Source: CANLBN01 sp050298695 (GTDB lineage: Bacteria > Pseudomonadota > Gammaproteobacteria > Pseudomonadales > Cellvibrionaceae). From it: a stretch of 17,673 nucleotides of DNA. The stretch spans positions 1-17,673 of the forward strand of contig JBNKUQ010000065.1 in NCBI GenBank assembly GCA_050298695.1, written 5' to 3'. Shown here one piece after another: positions 7,457 to 14,735 of the stretch (its first letter is position 1; every line of letters begins with the position of its first letter). The notes below the pieces were generated by a model. The model made no database searches and had not been told where the DNA came from. It worked only from the letters and a program-made list of their open reading frames with translations. Position numbers and translations under genes: made by a program.

Positions 7457-8032
7457 GGTGACGGAGGGAATATTCTTTAGCCAAGCACTTTCCCTGGTCG
7501 ACCCAGCTTGTGCAGGAGAGCTAGAAGCCTAACCATATATTTTCTCAGCTAAAAATAATTCCGCAAAAATAGGTATCCTTAAAATCCACTCCCACTTACA
7601 ACCATAAGCTAATTACCCCAGTTTTAGCTTACTAACAGTAACAGACATAAAAAACCATTTCAGTGTCATTGGCTTTTTCCGCTAGCCCTTGTTTTGATAT
7701 TGTTTTTTGTTGGGGCCTTTGCATTTGCAGGGCTTAACAACTCTCAAAAGGCAGATAAACTGCGACTCGGTAGCACGCGGTTTTTTTGTGTCCGCTAACT
7801 GCCGCCTCTAATGATAAGCAGGAGGCCCAAGCTATATAACACCTTAGGGAAAGGCTTGGGGCAGTGCTTTTGGTTGTTGTTAACTTCCTGCTTACCCTTA
7901 TTTATAGTTAAATCTGATTATAAAATAAAGTGTATTTATCACAATAGCAACTTCAGAAAAATACACCCCGCCCCAAAAAGTTATCAAAGGAAAAAAACGG
8001 TTGCAGTTTTAATGCTCGGAAAAATTTGATTA

Positions 8033-10030
8033 CTATTCAACGACTCCCTTGAGCTCTAGTTCTTTTTCTAACAGTTCTAATTGAATCTCCAGTTTTTGTA
8101 TTTTATCTAATAGCTCTTGAGAATTTTCATTACCGACCAGTTGGGCCTTGATGTCAGCAATAGACTGAAGAACTAACAGTTGTGTTCCAATGTTATTACT
8201 CGTATCTCCCTGAGCCTGTAATTGCGCTTGTGCCTGAAGAGTTAAAAGCTCTTGCTGAGCTATGGCTTGTTGTAATTCACTTGCGGCTGTTTGCGAATCT
8301 GTATCGTACCCAAGTTGAGATTCAATCAATTCTCTTTGCTTATCTAACAAATCAATTTGATCTTGGATGCTTGCCAGCTCTACGGCTTGAGTGCTTGTTA
8401 ATGTATTTATTGCATTTTTGGCTTCAAGAAGTTCTTTTTGTTTTTTTAACGAATCTACCTGGAACGTTAATTGTTCCAGCGCAGCTTTTCGGTTGGCAGA
8501 TTCTATTTCGAGACGCGAGGTCTGAGCGCTTTTCACTGATGAAATATATTTTGTTGAAGCTTCGGATAATTGCTCAGATAGTTTTTCTGCTCCGGAATCA
8601 ACGTTAAAGACATAGCCTGACAAGAGGCCATTCGTATAGGTGAGATTTAAATCGCGTTTAGCCCACATATTCGTTTCGTGACGAATCATCCCGACTGGAG
8701 ATGTGGAGGACACTAACGAATGTAGTTCTCTTTTAATCGGCACCCATTTCTTAATAGTTGTTTCAGCATCAACCTTTTCTTCTTGTAGCTGGTAAAAATT
8801 CAGTACGAAGGGCTCAGAATCGCGATAAGCGATATACGATTCAGTTGATAAAATCCCAGTATGATTCGGCATCTCCTCTATACTGACATATTTATTTGGT
8901 GTTACTCGGGATAGTGTTACCCCTATACCGGCATTTTCAAAGATGTTTTTGATCATTTGATCTGATATCTGTTCTGGACTAATTGGCGTTGTTTGACAGG
9001 ATTCATAATTATCATTAGTACTTGGACAACTAGACATTAGCGCTGAAAGATCAGTATCAATAATCTGTGTATCAGATTTGTCGGCAGTAATTTTATACAT
9101 TTTGCCAACTCTATTTTTGGCCGCAGCAATAACGGCTTGATAGCCTACTAACTCAGCTTCCAAATACGCTTTATTGCCCTGAAGCTTTTTACGTTTATTT
9201 TCGAGCTTAACTATTTCGCTGTATTTTTTAGCCCTGCCAATGTTGTGTGTTATTTCAGAGATCATAGATTCTGTGTTAACAATAATGGATTTGGTCTTTT
9301 TTATATCTTTAAAAATTTTTTTATCAAGATATCTTTTGAAAAGGGCTATTTCGATATAGGTGTCTGACAGCTCTGGCTTAATGTCGTCATCAAGCTTATT
9401 GTTATTGATAAGGGATAGTCTAATCGTTTTGCAGGATGACTTTGGCTTTTCTGAACTTACCAGTGCTTGGTTATCACCGAGGTTCTGGTTTTCAGGTATA
9501 TTCTCCAGAGCCGCTGCGGCTGCACTGACTCCGCCTGTTAATGAATAGCCATATACTGTCCCTACCAGTTTGGCCACATTTACAATGGTTTCACCTGCTT
9601 TGCCTGTTGAATTTAGGTGAACACTAGAAAGCATTCCAGTGGCCTCACGCTTGATATCGAAAGCGCCAGACTGAAAAGCTCCAGGATCTATACGAATGGA
9701 GTAATTACCTGACCAGTCTGCCACTAATACTTTTTGTATTTCACTAATCTTACCGGTTTTTACTGGGTCTGGAACTTTATAACATTTGTTGTAATAATCC
9801 TTAATGTCATTTTCAGAGTAGTTATTGGATATGATGACTTCCGCCTCGCCTTTTTTTTGGAATTCTATTTTGTCACTGTAATCATCTGTTGTTACAACAG
9901 TAAATCGTAGCCGATCTAGAGGCAACGCATAACGTAGACCTGCCGCCCCCGGTTGATCTGATGTCGTAACTGTATTTTGACATCCGGCAATAAAAAGAAC
10001 GGTGATGGCGAAGAAAACATACTTGTACAT
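8033..10030 (-). CDS. Large coiled-coil lipoprotein of unknown function
   Basis: 665 aa. The N-terminus is a lipoprotein signal with lipobox FIAGC, lipidated Cys at residue 17. The following residue is Gln, not Asp, so outer-membrane sorting is likely. A first coiled-coil stretch is visible at roughly 235-310. A long one fills about 483-665, with Leu/Gln/Glu heptad-like runs and a Gln/Ala-rich part (QLQAQ). Between them lies a mixed domain with a Cys pair (SSCPSTNDNYESC). The start is supported by AAGGG seven bases upstream. The gene stands alone, convergent with the unknown gene ending at 7368. I recognise no family; a structural or scaffold role in the periplasm is a guess from the coiled coils. 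Confidence 0.7.
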   Translation of the reverse strand: MYKYVFFAITVLFIAGCQNTVTTSDQPGAAGLRYALPLDRLRFTVVTTDDYSDKIEFQKKGEAEVIISNNYSENDIKDYYNKCYKVPDPVKTGKISEIQKVLVADWSGNYSIRIDPGAFQSGAFDIKREATGMLSSVHLNSTGKAGETIVNVAKLVGTVYGYSLTGGVSAAAAALENIPENQNLGDNQALVSSEKPKSSCKTIRLSLINNNKLDDDIKPELSDTYIEIALFKRYLDKKIFKDIKKTKSIIVNTESMISEITHNIGRAKKYSEIVKLENKRKKLQGNKAYLEAELVGYQAVIAAAKNRVGKMYKITADKSDTQIIDTDLSALMSSCPSTNDNYESCQTTPISPEQISDQMIKNIFENAGIGVTLSRVTPNKYVSIEEMPNHTGILSTESYIAYRDSEPFVLNFYQLQEEKVDAETTIKKWVPIKRELHSLVSSTSPVGMIRHETNMWAKRDLNLTYTNGLLSGYVFNVDSGAEKLSEQLSEASTKYISSVKSAQTSRLEIESANRKAALEQLTFQVDSLKKQKELLEAKNAINTLTSTQAVELASIQDQIDLLDKQRELIESQLGYDTDSQTAASELQQAIAQQELLTLQAQAQLQAQGDTSNNIGTQLLVLQSIADIKAQLVGNENSQELLDKIQKLEIQLELLEKELELKGVVE

Positions 10031-10390
10031 GGTGTAGCCCTTATGTTTTATTTTTGTGGGTGTTATATAGATTAAATTTTCACATTGTGATTTTTATTAA
10101 TACAGTATGCATATACCGAGATATTCTTAAACGGCTATTAAAGTTGATTTACAGTACTAGGCAGTAGTTTCTCCTGGCGCTTATTACCTCTAATTTATTT
10201 CCAGCAGAATACGCTGCCAAAACTTGCGGTTATTCGATAATTAAATGAAAATTTATCTTATCAGAGGTCATGATAAATATCACCGATCTGATTACTGTTT
10301 AATAGATTTATTGCTATTTTTCGAGAGGTCCGTATGATTCTATGGGCGCCATTGCTAAAGATATTATCTAATTTGTCACTTGAATCAACA
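10031..10390. other. Intergenic region upstream of the lipoprotein gene
   Basis: AT-rich, with no gene-like frame. It should contain the minus-strand promoter of the lipoprotein gene. I could place no convincing -35/-10 pair; a TATAAC on the minus strand about 37 bases before the ATG is one candidate -10. The only clear symmetry is the palindrome at 10080-10090. Confidence 0.5.
10080..10090. promoter_or_regulatory. TCACATTGTGA palindrome, possible operator
   Basis: A perfect inverted repeat (TCACA-T-TGTGA) set in AT-rich DNA about 50 bases upstream of the minus-strand lipoprotein start. Its half-sites face the opposite way to the Crp consensus (TGTGA...TCACA), so it is not a standard Crp site. 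Placement suits a repressor or activator site, but an 11-base palindrome can arise by chance. Confidence 0.3.
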
Positions 10391-10498
10391 TTAATAAAAC
10401 GCGAATTCAACTCGAAGTGAAACAGGTGGATCAATGCTTAACAATACTTGATTAGGCGTTTTAATACCAAGACATTTTCTTGGTCGTATAATTAACTG
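10391..10498 (-). mobile_element. IS30-family transposase C-terminal remnant
   Basis: On the minus strand, 35 codons read IIRPRKCLGIKTPNQVLL followed by SIDPPVSLRVEFAFY and a stop. RPRKCLGxKTPNxV is the hallmark C-terminal sequence of IS30-family transposases. An in-frame stop lies immediately upstream of the fragment and the rest of the gene is absent, so this is a relic. I could not identify the element's terminal inverted repeat. Confidence 0.8.
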
Positions 10499-10539
10499 TT
10501 AGGCGATGCATAAGTCTACGGGATCGAGAGGGTTTTAAA

Positions 10540-10881
10540 ATGAAAAACTGGATAGCTGGGATAATTGCCGCTGTGGTAGCAAGTGTCGTTACATATCTAT
10601 TTCAGTTATATATTGACAAGCCACCTGAGGAAAAATTTAGACAAGTCATATCTCCTGCAGGATCTGACAAGCCAACTTTTGGAAAAGGCTCCGTGGCTAT
10701 TTGCGATAGAGGTGAGTTCGCAGTTGGTGGTGCGTGTAAGCTAACAAAAGCCAGTGTTAATTGCGGAACTAGTTCAAGACATATAGAGCCTTCATCGAAT
10801 TCTGCTTCAGGGTACGAGTGCATTGTCACACACGGTTGTAAAGATGAAGTTACAGCGATTGCAATTTGTGCTAAAAGATAA
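10540..10881 (+). CDS. Small membrane-anchored six-cysteine protein
   Basis: 113 aa. The ATG is preceded by GAGAGGG about 7 bases upstream. An N-terminal hydrophobic helix (about 4-24, IAGIIAAVVASVVTYLF) has a single Lys before it and no clear cleavage site, so it probably anchors the rest in the periplasm. The exposed domain has six cysteines (55, 66, 75, 94, 100, 110), an even number consistent with three disulfides. I recognise no family. It lies just downstream of the IS30 relic and upstream of a broken methyltransferase, so it may belong to a mobile or decaying segment. Confidence 0.6.
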   Translation: MKNWIAGIIAAVVASVVTYLFQLYIDKPPEEKFRQVISPAGSDKPTFGKGSVAICDRGEFAVGGACKLTKASVNCGTSSRHIEPSSNSASGYECIVTHGCKDEVTAIAICAKR

Positions 10882-11022
10882 TCGATTAAACAATCACTCA
10901 CCCACATCTTTAGTTTAAGACCAGAAATAAATAAAAAATACTTTGTGTAATAAACTATTGACGACGTTTAGCCTGCGAAGGGAATAGTTATAAATGAAGA
11001 AATTCATTTAAGTTATAAACGT

Positions 11023-11373
11023 ATGGATAAATCAATTAAAAAATATTTTAATAAAACCAGCGCTGTGAATTGCGACCAGCAGCGAATACAGTTCTTTGTT
11101 GAGATTTCATCGCGGTTAGTGAGCGGGTCTTATATCATCAATGCGGAACTCGCGTCGGACATGAGTGGTAGTGAGTACGAACACCTCGCGACCGCATGGC
11201 TGTCCATGCATGAGCATGTCGGGCTTAATACGAGTACAAAGCCTTTCGGAAAAAGTGTGGCCGTACTTTCACCCATTGAAATTCAAGAGATGTTGGTCTC
11301 TGGCGGCTTTAATAAACCGGTATTATTCTTCCAAATGTTACTGATTAATGCATGGTGCTCTACAGTTGAGTAG
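11023..11373 (+). pseudogene. Internally deleted class I SAM-dependent methyltransferase
   Basis: The 116-aa frame is uninterrupted but looks like two ends of a longer protein joined in frame. Residues 1-21 (KKYFNKTSAVNCDQQR) resemble the usual N-terminus of class I methyltransferases (YFxxxAxxYDxxR). From about 22 the sequence matches the C-terminal part: EISSRLVSGSYIINAELASD corresponds to the late EIaxRLxPGGxLvxAdLasD segment, followed by WLSMHEHVGL, SVAVLSPIEIQEMLVSGGF and FFQMLLINAW. The whole cofactor-binding region (GxGxG motif, acidic loop) is missing. No Shine-Dalgarno is evident before the ATG. It is unlikely to be catalytic. Family assignment is from memory of the motif pattern. 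Confidence 0.6.
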
Positions 11374-11470
11374 TTATTTTGATGTAGATAAGCCACACGC
11401 AGGTACTGGGACAAAATTTCCGTTGCGCTCCAATTTTTCTCGCACTGCGGGTATTATGTGTTAGCACAGA

Positions 11471-12220
11471 TTATGAGTGATCTGTAGGTCCAAAACGATA
11501 GTTCCCTATTTTAAATTGTTCCGCAAACCCCAGGCTTTGGTATAGTCGTTGGCCCATTGGCGATGCTTGCAACGCCGCGTACCGGCTACCTAAGGTTACA
11601 CAACGATTTAGCAAGTGTTGCATGACTTGACGTGCAATACCCTTACCACGATAGGCTGGTAAAACGCCCACCTGATGAATGCCAATAATACCACTGGCGT
11701 GAAATAACATCGCTGTTGCAATCGGTTTATCCTTATAAAATGCTGTAAATAATTGAAGGTCGTCAGATTTGGCTATCCGTTGAATAACCTCAACATCTAT
11801 TGGATAACCAAATGAGAGGGCGGCGATCGTTGTCCATGTCGCACAATCTTTTGATATCTTAATTTTAAATGGAGATAGGGAATCTGTGGTTAAAATATCA
11901 TAGCAATCTAAATTTATTACCATTGCTATTTGCTGAAACCACAGAGTAAACCCATTATCTGTTAGCGTATTGCGTAGTGGCTGACCAGAGTAGCCCCATG
12001 TGGGTACGCAATATCTATCGCTGCAATTTACTTTTTGTATTAAAGCGTCGGTATCATCTGTTTTCAACTGGAGTCCCCAGTCGTACCATACTCGGAAAGG
12101 CCAAGATGTTGAGCTATAAAGAGGATTGTTATGGCTAGCGCGAGTAGTTTCTGCTCCCATTAATTTCCAGAGTTGGGTTAGGTTATCAATGTTCGCTTTT
12201 TCAAGGTCAGCCTGATTCAT
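11471..12220 (-). CDS. GNAT-family N-acetyltransferase
   Basis: 249 aa. The C-terminal half carries the GNAT acetyl-CoA signature: VLPAYRGKGIARQVM at 186-200 with the R-G-K-G-I-A pyrophosphate-binding loop at 191-196, then a LYQSLGF motif near 226-232. The N-terminal half (1-120) is a divergent region with Trp and Tyr clusters and was not assigned. It would acetylate a small molecule or protein amine in the cytoplasm; substrate unknown. The start lies 2 bases after the stop of the transporter gene, and AAAGGA at that gene's end serves as ribosome site, so translation is probably coupled. Last gene of a likely three-gene operon. Confidence 0.85.
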   Translation of the reverse strand: MNQADLEKANIDNLTQLWKLMGAETTRASHNNPLYSSTSWPFRVWYDWGLQLKTDDTDALIQKVNCSDRYCVPTWGYSGQPLRNTLTDNGFTLWFQQIAMVINLDCYDILTTDSLSPFKIKISKDCATWTTIAALSFGYPIDVEVIQRIAKSDDLQLFTAFYKDKPIATAMLFHASGIIGIHQVGVLPAYRGKGIARQVMQHLLNRCVTLGSRYAALQASPMGQRLYQSLGFAEQFKIGNYRFGPTDHS

Positions 12221-12222
12221 AC

Positions 12223-12666
12223 TTATCCTTTATTGACTAAGATTATCCCAAGAATTAATGCGCCAATGCCAATTAATTTAATTCCGCTAAGTGGCGTTGC
12301 CGGTAATTGAAACCAGCCAAAATGCCCGGCAATAATGGCTAGTAAGAGTTGACCACTCAATGCGAAAGTCATCATTGGACCGATGCCCATTTTGGGAATG
12401 AGCCAATAAAAAGTTGTAATTGCTACCGCACTCAGCAACCCGCCAGAAAACCATAAATAGAACGGTACCGTGTTGATGGATTCCTGTGTAGGCAATCGTG
12501 AGGAAAGCAGAAATGCTCCTGTCAGGGTGAAGACCAGACCACTGGCAAAGGCAATACATGTTGCCAGCAGGGGGTTATGAAGAAGCACGCCCAGTTGCGC
12601 ATTCATTGATGCTTGCGCGGTTATAGCGGCACCTGCAATCAGGGCGAATAAGGAAAAATAAATCAT
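12223..12666 (-). CDS. DMT-family transporter, DUF606/YdcZ-type
   Basis: 147 aa, about five transmembrane helices, very few charged residues. The N-terminal pattern AGAAITAQASMNAQLG, the central WFSGGLLSAVAITTFYW and the C-terminal IGALILGIILVNKG are characteristic of the short DUF606 (YdcZ) branch of the drug/metabolite transporter superfamily, whose members are about 140-150 aa. These half-size proteins probably act as dimers. Substrate unknown. The chosen start gives the standard family N-terminus, although no good Shine-Dalgarno precedes it. It lies 51 bases after the Crp/Fnr-type gene and 2 bases before the GNAT gene. Confidence 0.88.
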   Translation of the reverse strand: MIYFSLFALIAGAAITAQASMNAQLGVLLHNPLLATCIAFASGLVFTLTGAFLLSSRLPTQESINTVPFYLWFSGGLLSAVAITTFYWLIPKMGIGPMMTFALSGQLLLAIIAGHFGWFQLPATPLSGIKLIGIGALILGIILVNKG

Positions 12667-12699
12667 GGGTATACTATAGAAAAGTTATCCCTTCATTAC

Positions 12700-12715
12700 A
12701 TCAACATAGGTTGAT
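12700..12715. other. Short hairpin in the regulator-transporter gap
   Basis: ATCAAC-ATAG-GTTGAT forms a 6-base-pair stem right after the regulator's stop on the minus strand. It is too weak and T-poor for a terminator. It could act in attenuation or as a binding site within the operon, or be incidental. Confidence 0.3.
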
Positions 12716-12717
12716 AA

Positions 12718-13326
12718 CTATTGCGATATTATTTTCCGAATGCGACTTAATTGTGTTGGTGTAATACCTAAGTGTGATGCAATATGGTACTGGGGTAGGC
12801 GTTCTACCAATTCGGGGTGTTCGCTCTGAAAGCGTTGATAGCGCTCTGCGGCATTGTCTTGAACTAAAGCAACTTCGCGTATATCTTTGGCAACCAGCCA
12901 GTTTTTTTCTAAATAATGTATATGAAAGACTTTGAGATCGTCACTGGCCATCAGTAGATGGCGGTAGGCTTGAAAATCAATTTCAATCAGTTCGGATGGT
13001 TCAAGGGCGTCAATGGTAAAGCGGGAGCGGCTGGTTGAGAGTAAAGCTACCATGGCCCCTGGAAATGTGCCCTCCGGAAAAAAATTCTTATTGTATTCAC
13101 CACCCTTCAGGTCATTGATATAAGCACGCAGTAGACCCTGGTAAACAAAGCCAAAGGACCTGGGGATAGTTCCTGCATCGGTAAAACGCTCTCCTTTTGT
13201 GAGAGGGCGGTGTTTACAAATGGTTTTAAATTTTTTCCAGGTGTTATCTGATAATGGTGCGTAACTCCTCATCACCTGATTTAAGGAGTCAAACATTAAA
13301 TCGGGTATATCTGAGTTTTTATCCAT
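12718..13326 (-). CDS. Crp/Fnr-family transcriptional regulator
   Basis: 202 aa. Residues about 20-130 form a cyclic-nucleotide-binding-like beta-roll (KGERFTDAGTIPRSFGFVYQGLLRAY, then FFPEGTFPGAMVALLS). The usual Arg-Ser-Ala phosphate-binding cassette is not evident, so it may bind something other than cAMP or nothing. The C-terminus carries a short helix-turn-helix, ASHLGITPTQLSRIRK at 183-198. It is encoded directly upstream of, and in the same direction as, the DUF606 transporter and GNAT genes, so it probably controls them and itself. Such regulator-transporter pairing is common for DUF606 genes. Confidence 0.85.
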   Translation of the reverse strand: MDKNSDIPDLMFDSLNQVMRSYAPLSDNTWKKFKTICKHRPLTKGERFTDAGTIPRSFGFVYQGLLRAYINDLKGGEYNKNFFPEGTFPGAMVALLSTSRSRFTIDALEPSELIEIDFQAYRHLLMASDDLKVFHIHYLEKNWLVAKDIREVALVQDNAAERYQRFQSEHPELVERLPQYHIASHLGITPTQLSRIRKIISQ

Positions 13327-13386
13327 ACATTATTAAGGTTTTTTTGAGAGTTTACATAACTGAGTGATAGGTCGTTCACCATTGTA

Positions 13387-13396
13387 TGGTATACCA
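13387..13396. promoter_or_regulatory. TGGTATACCA palindrome upstream of the Crp/Fnr-type gene
   Basis: A perfect 10-base palindrome about 60 bases before the regulator's ATG. On the minus strand it is followed at once by a TACAAT that could be a -10 element. The position fits an autoregulatory operator. The evidence is symmetry and placement only. Confidence 0.3.
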
Positions 13397-13451
13397 AAAA
13401 TATAATCATCAGGTGGTTTTAACTTGTAAGTGCAACGTTGTTTGAGTTGCT

Positions 13452-13643
13452 TTATGTGTGATCAAGGAGCGTTCGCGATACTTGCATGTCCTTGATAACG
13501 ACAGGCGCGTCTTGCCATTTCGCTTTAACCGCAACCCGATTCAATGTAAACATCGACTTTCGCGGCAAGTGGTACGTGCCTGATGTTATATCTCCTGCAA
13601 GCGAAGCTGTTAAGTTCCCAATTAGCGAGCGATAGCCATTCAT
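13452..13643 (-). CDS. Doubtful 63-aa reading frame downstream of the VOC gene
   Basis: It starts 23 bases after the VOC gene's stop on the same strand, with a GAGAGA possible ribosome site. The protein (MNGYRSLIGNLTASLAGD..., mostly polar, no membrane helix) matches no family I know. Its ATG and ribosome site are buried in a 16-base-pair hairpin (13622-13659), which argues against efficient translation unless it is controlled. It may be a gene fragment or chance frame. Confidence 0.25.
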   Translation of the reverse strand: MNGYRSLIGNLTASLAGDITSGTYHLPRKSMFTLNRVAVKAKWQDAPVVIKDMQVSRTLLDHT

Positions 13644-13659
13644 GGTTATCTCTCGCTAA
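13622..13659. other. Strong hairpin after the VOC gene
   Basis: Bases 22-37 of the 13600 block pair with 13644-13659 around a six-base ATTCAT loop: 16 pairs with one mismatch and one wobble. On the minus strand it starts 8 bases after the VOC stop codon, as a transcript-end or stability hairpin would, but no T-run follows. The loop contains the ATG of the 63-aa frame. Confidence 0.6.
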
Positions 13660-13666
13660 AAAATTG

Positions 13667-14050
13667 CTATTGGTTTTGAGGAAATTGAACCACTGATAAG
13701 AGATTACCGTCTGGGTCACGGAACCACACAACTTTAGCACCATCTGGAGTCGTTAATATTCCATCTGGTCCATGTGGAAATCCGTCGAATCTTTCAAATA
13801 CAATGCCGCGACCTGACAATGCAACAACAACATCGCTCACATCTGGAACAGAAAATCCCAGTACAGTATGTTCCGTTGGTGTCGTTGATGGCACAGGAGA
13901 AACCCGTAGGTCACTACCATTTACGTCAAAAACTAAAGCGCCATCGGATCGGTTCTTTATCGCAAGGCCGAGTACGTCAGTATAGAATTTTTCGGCTTTG
14001 TCCAGGCGGGAGGTTAAGATAATTGTTTGTAATTTCGAATTTGATAGCAT
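13667..14050 (-). CDS. VOC (glyoxalase/bleomycin-resistance fold) protein
   Basis: 127 aa from the ATG at 14050, chosen because AAGGGG sits 6-7 bases upstream; an in-frame ATG at 14089 lacks such a site and would add 13 residues. One vicinal-oxygen-chelate domain: a first beta-alpha unit with AEKFYTDVLGL (19-29), a middle strand VLGFSVPDV, and the closing WFRDPDGNLLSVV. In metal-dependent members the last motif is DPDGNxxE; here the glutamate position is Ser, so metal-based catalysis is uncertain. Substrate unknown. It stands alone between a minus-strand terminator (14131-14160) and the hairpin at 13622-13659. Confidence 0.85.
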   Translation of the reverse strand: MLSNSKLQTIILTSRLDKAEKFYTDVLGLAIKNRSDGALVFDVNGSDLRVSPVPSTTPTEHTVLGFSVPDVSDVVVALSGRGIVFERFDGFPHGPDGILTTPDGAKVVWFRDPDGNLLSVVQFPQNQ

Positions 14051-14130
14051 ATTTTGCCCCTTAGTTGATTGTTGGCGTGGGAAACCCACAAAATTATCAA
14101 TGCCAGCAACGGCGGAGCTGAAATATCTCT

Positions 14131-14160
14131 AAAACAAAAAAGCCGCGACAAGCGCGGCTT
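14131..14160 (-). terminator. Intrinsic terminator, minus strand
   Basis: An 8-base-pair GC-rich stem (AAGCCGCG at 14140-14147 with CGCGGCTT at 14153-14160, loop ACAAG) is followed on the minus strand by TTTTTTGTTTT. The plus strand has no T-run after the stem. It ends transcripts arriving from the right, yet the nearest minus-strand gene there (SDR) ends about 670 bases away. Confidence 0.85.
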
Positions 14161-14190
14161 AAAAGAAAGGTTATCCTATGTATATTAGTG

Positions 14191-14592
14191 ATGCCAGTCA
14201 AGATAAACTTCTATGCTCGGAGTGTTTGCTTCTCGCAAGAGTGGAACCCCCTTATCTCATTCTTCGGGCACTCATGGCTGGGCTTGTTTATAGCTCAAGT
14301 GGCATTGTATTTAATCGCCGGTTTTTGTGTGTACTATTCTATTTCAAAAAACGCATTTTCCTCATACAAAAAGAGATTGAGCTACAGCGAATTTGTGTAT
14401 TTCCATTTCAACGGAAAAATCGATCCGCCCAAACAGTGGGTGGCGAAGTTTTTCAAACTCCCAAAATTTAGTTTCGAGTCACTCTCAAAACATTTTGCAT
14501 TTCTATGTTTTATTTATTCGGCAACGTTTATCACGGTCAGCCTATTCGCTATTCTCAATAATTTTTTAATCTACGTTGAGTTTGACTCATAA
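14191..14592 (+). CDS. Small two-helix membrane protein of unknown function, possibly N-terminally truncated
   Basis: 133 aa from the ATG at 14191 (a GTG at 14188 is an alternative). Hydrophobic helices lie at about 28-50 (WLGLFIAQVALYLIAGFCVYY) and 103-128, separated by a basic, aromatic-rich loop. The EWNPLISFFG segment before the first helix resembles the ExNPL motif that follows a first transmembrane helix in some small membrane proteins; that preceding helix is missing here. The best ribosome site (GAAAGG, 14165-14170) serves the ATG at 14178, which is in another frame, so a start-proximal frameshift is possible. The stop overlaps the next ORF (TAATG). Confidence 0.5.
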   Translation: MPVKINFYARSVCFSQEWNPLISFFGHSWLGLFIAQVALYLIAGFCVYYSISKNAFSSYKKRLSYSEFVYFHFNGKIDPPKQWVAKFFKLPKFSFESLSKHFAFLCFIYSATFITVSLFAILNNFLIYVEFDS

Positions 14593-14708
14593 TGCAATTC
14601 GTTTACAGATACAGCAATCTGTATATATTGGGTGTTTATGTGCTTTCTATATTTATCAATGCTCAAATATATTTTTACTGGGGTTATCGCCGTTACAAAA
14701 ATAAATAA
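14592..14708 (+). CDS. 38-aa single-helix membrane protein, coupled to the preceding gene
   Basis: The ATG overlaps the stop of the upstream gene as TAATG, the classic arrangement for translational coupling. The 38 residues are a short Arg-containing start, one hydrophobic aromatic-rich helix (about 9-30, LYILGVYVLSIFINAQIYFYW), and a basic tail GYRRYKNK. No family recognised. The overlap and the membrane-like composition support it as a real small gene; its length leaves room for chance. Confidence 0.5.
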   Translation: MQFVYRYSNLYILGVYVLSIFINAQIYFYWGYRRYKNK

Positions 14709-14714
14709 AACTCT

Positions 14715-14735
14715 AACAAACCGGACAGGTTTGTT
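14715..14735. terminator. Weak hairpin between convergent genes
   Basis: AACAAACC at 14715-14722 pairs perfectly with GGTTTGTT at 14728-14735 around a GGACA loop. On the minus strand a T-rich AGAGTTTTATTT follows, so it may terminate the SDR transcript. On the plus strand it ends in TTT only, seven bases after the 38-aa gene. Confidence 0.4.

Larger units (their letters stand above)
7369..8032. other. Gene-poor interval between convergent genes
   Basis: About 660 bases with no convincing gene. They hold a sequence resembling REP/IS200-like transposase flanks (about 7376-7405), a 14-base tandem repeat (7429-7456), and a 72-codon open frame at 7811-8029 that lacks a ribosome binding site and has an atypical composition. 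I see no clear intrinsic terminator for either flanking gene. Confidence 0.6.

Noticed and set aside
7725..7795. Possible attC-like GCTTAAC motif
   Set aside because: No paired GTTRRRY core at a suitable distance on the same strand.
7811..8029. 72-codon plus-strand open frame
   Set aside because: No ribosome binding site, no recognisable domain, odd composition, and it lies in otherwise repeat-like intergenic DNA.
10437..10505. Possible integron attC site (GCTTAAC ... GTTAGGC)
   Set aside because: The left half lies inside the IS30 transposase coding relic, the inner stem is that gene's RPRK codons, and no matching second site follows the 113-aa gene.
14178..14471. 97-aa plus-strand frame with a good ribosome site
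   Set aside because: Its composition is less protein-like than the overlapping membrane-protein frame, and it ends inside it; kept only as a hint of a frameshift.
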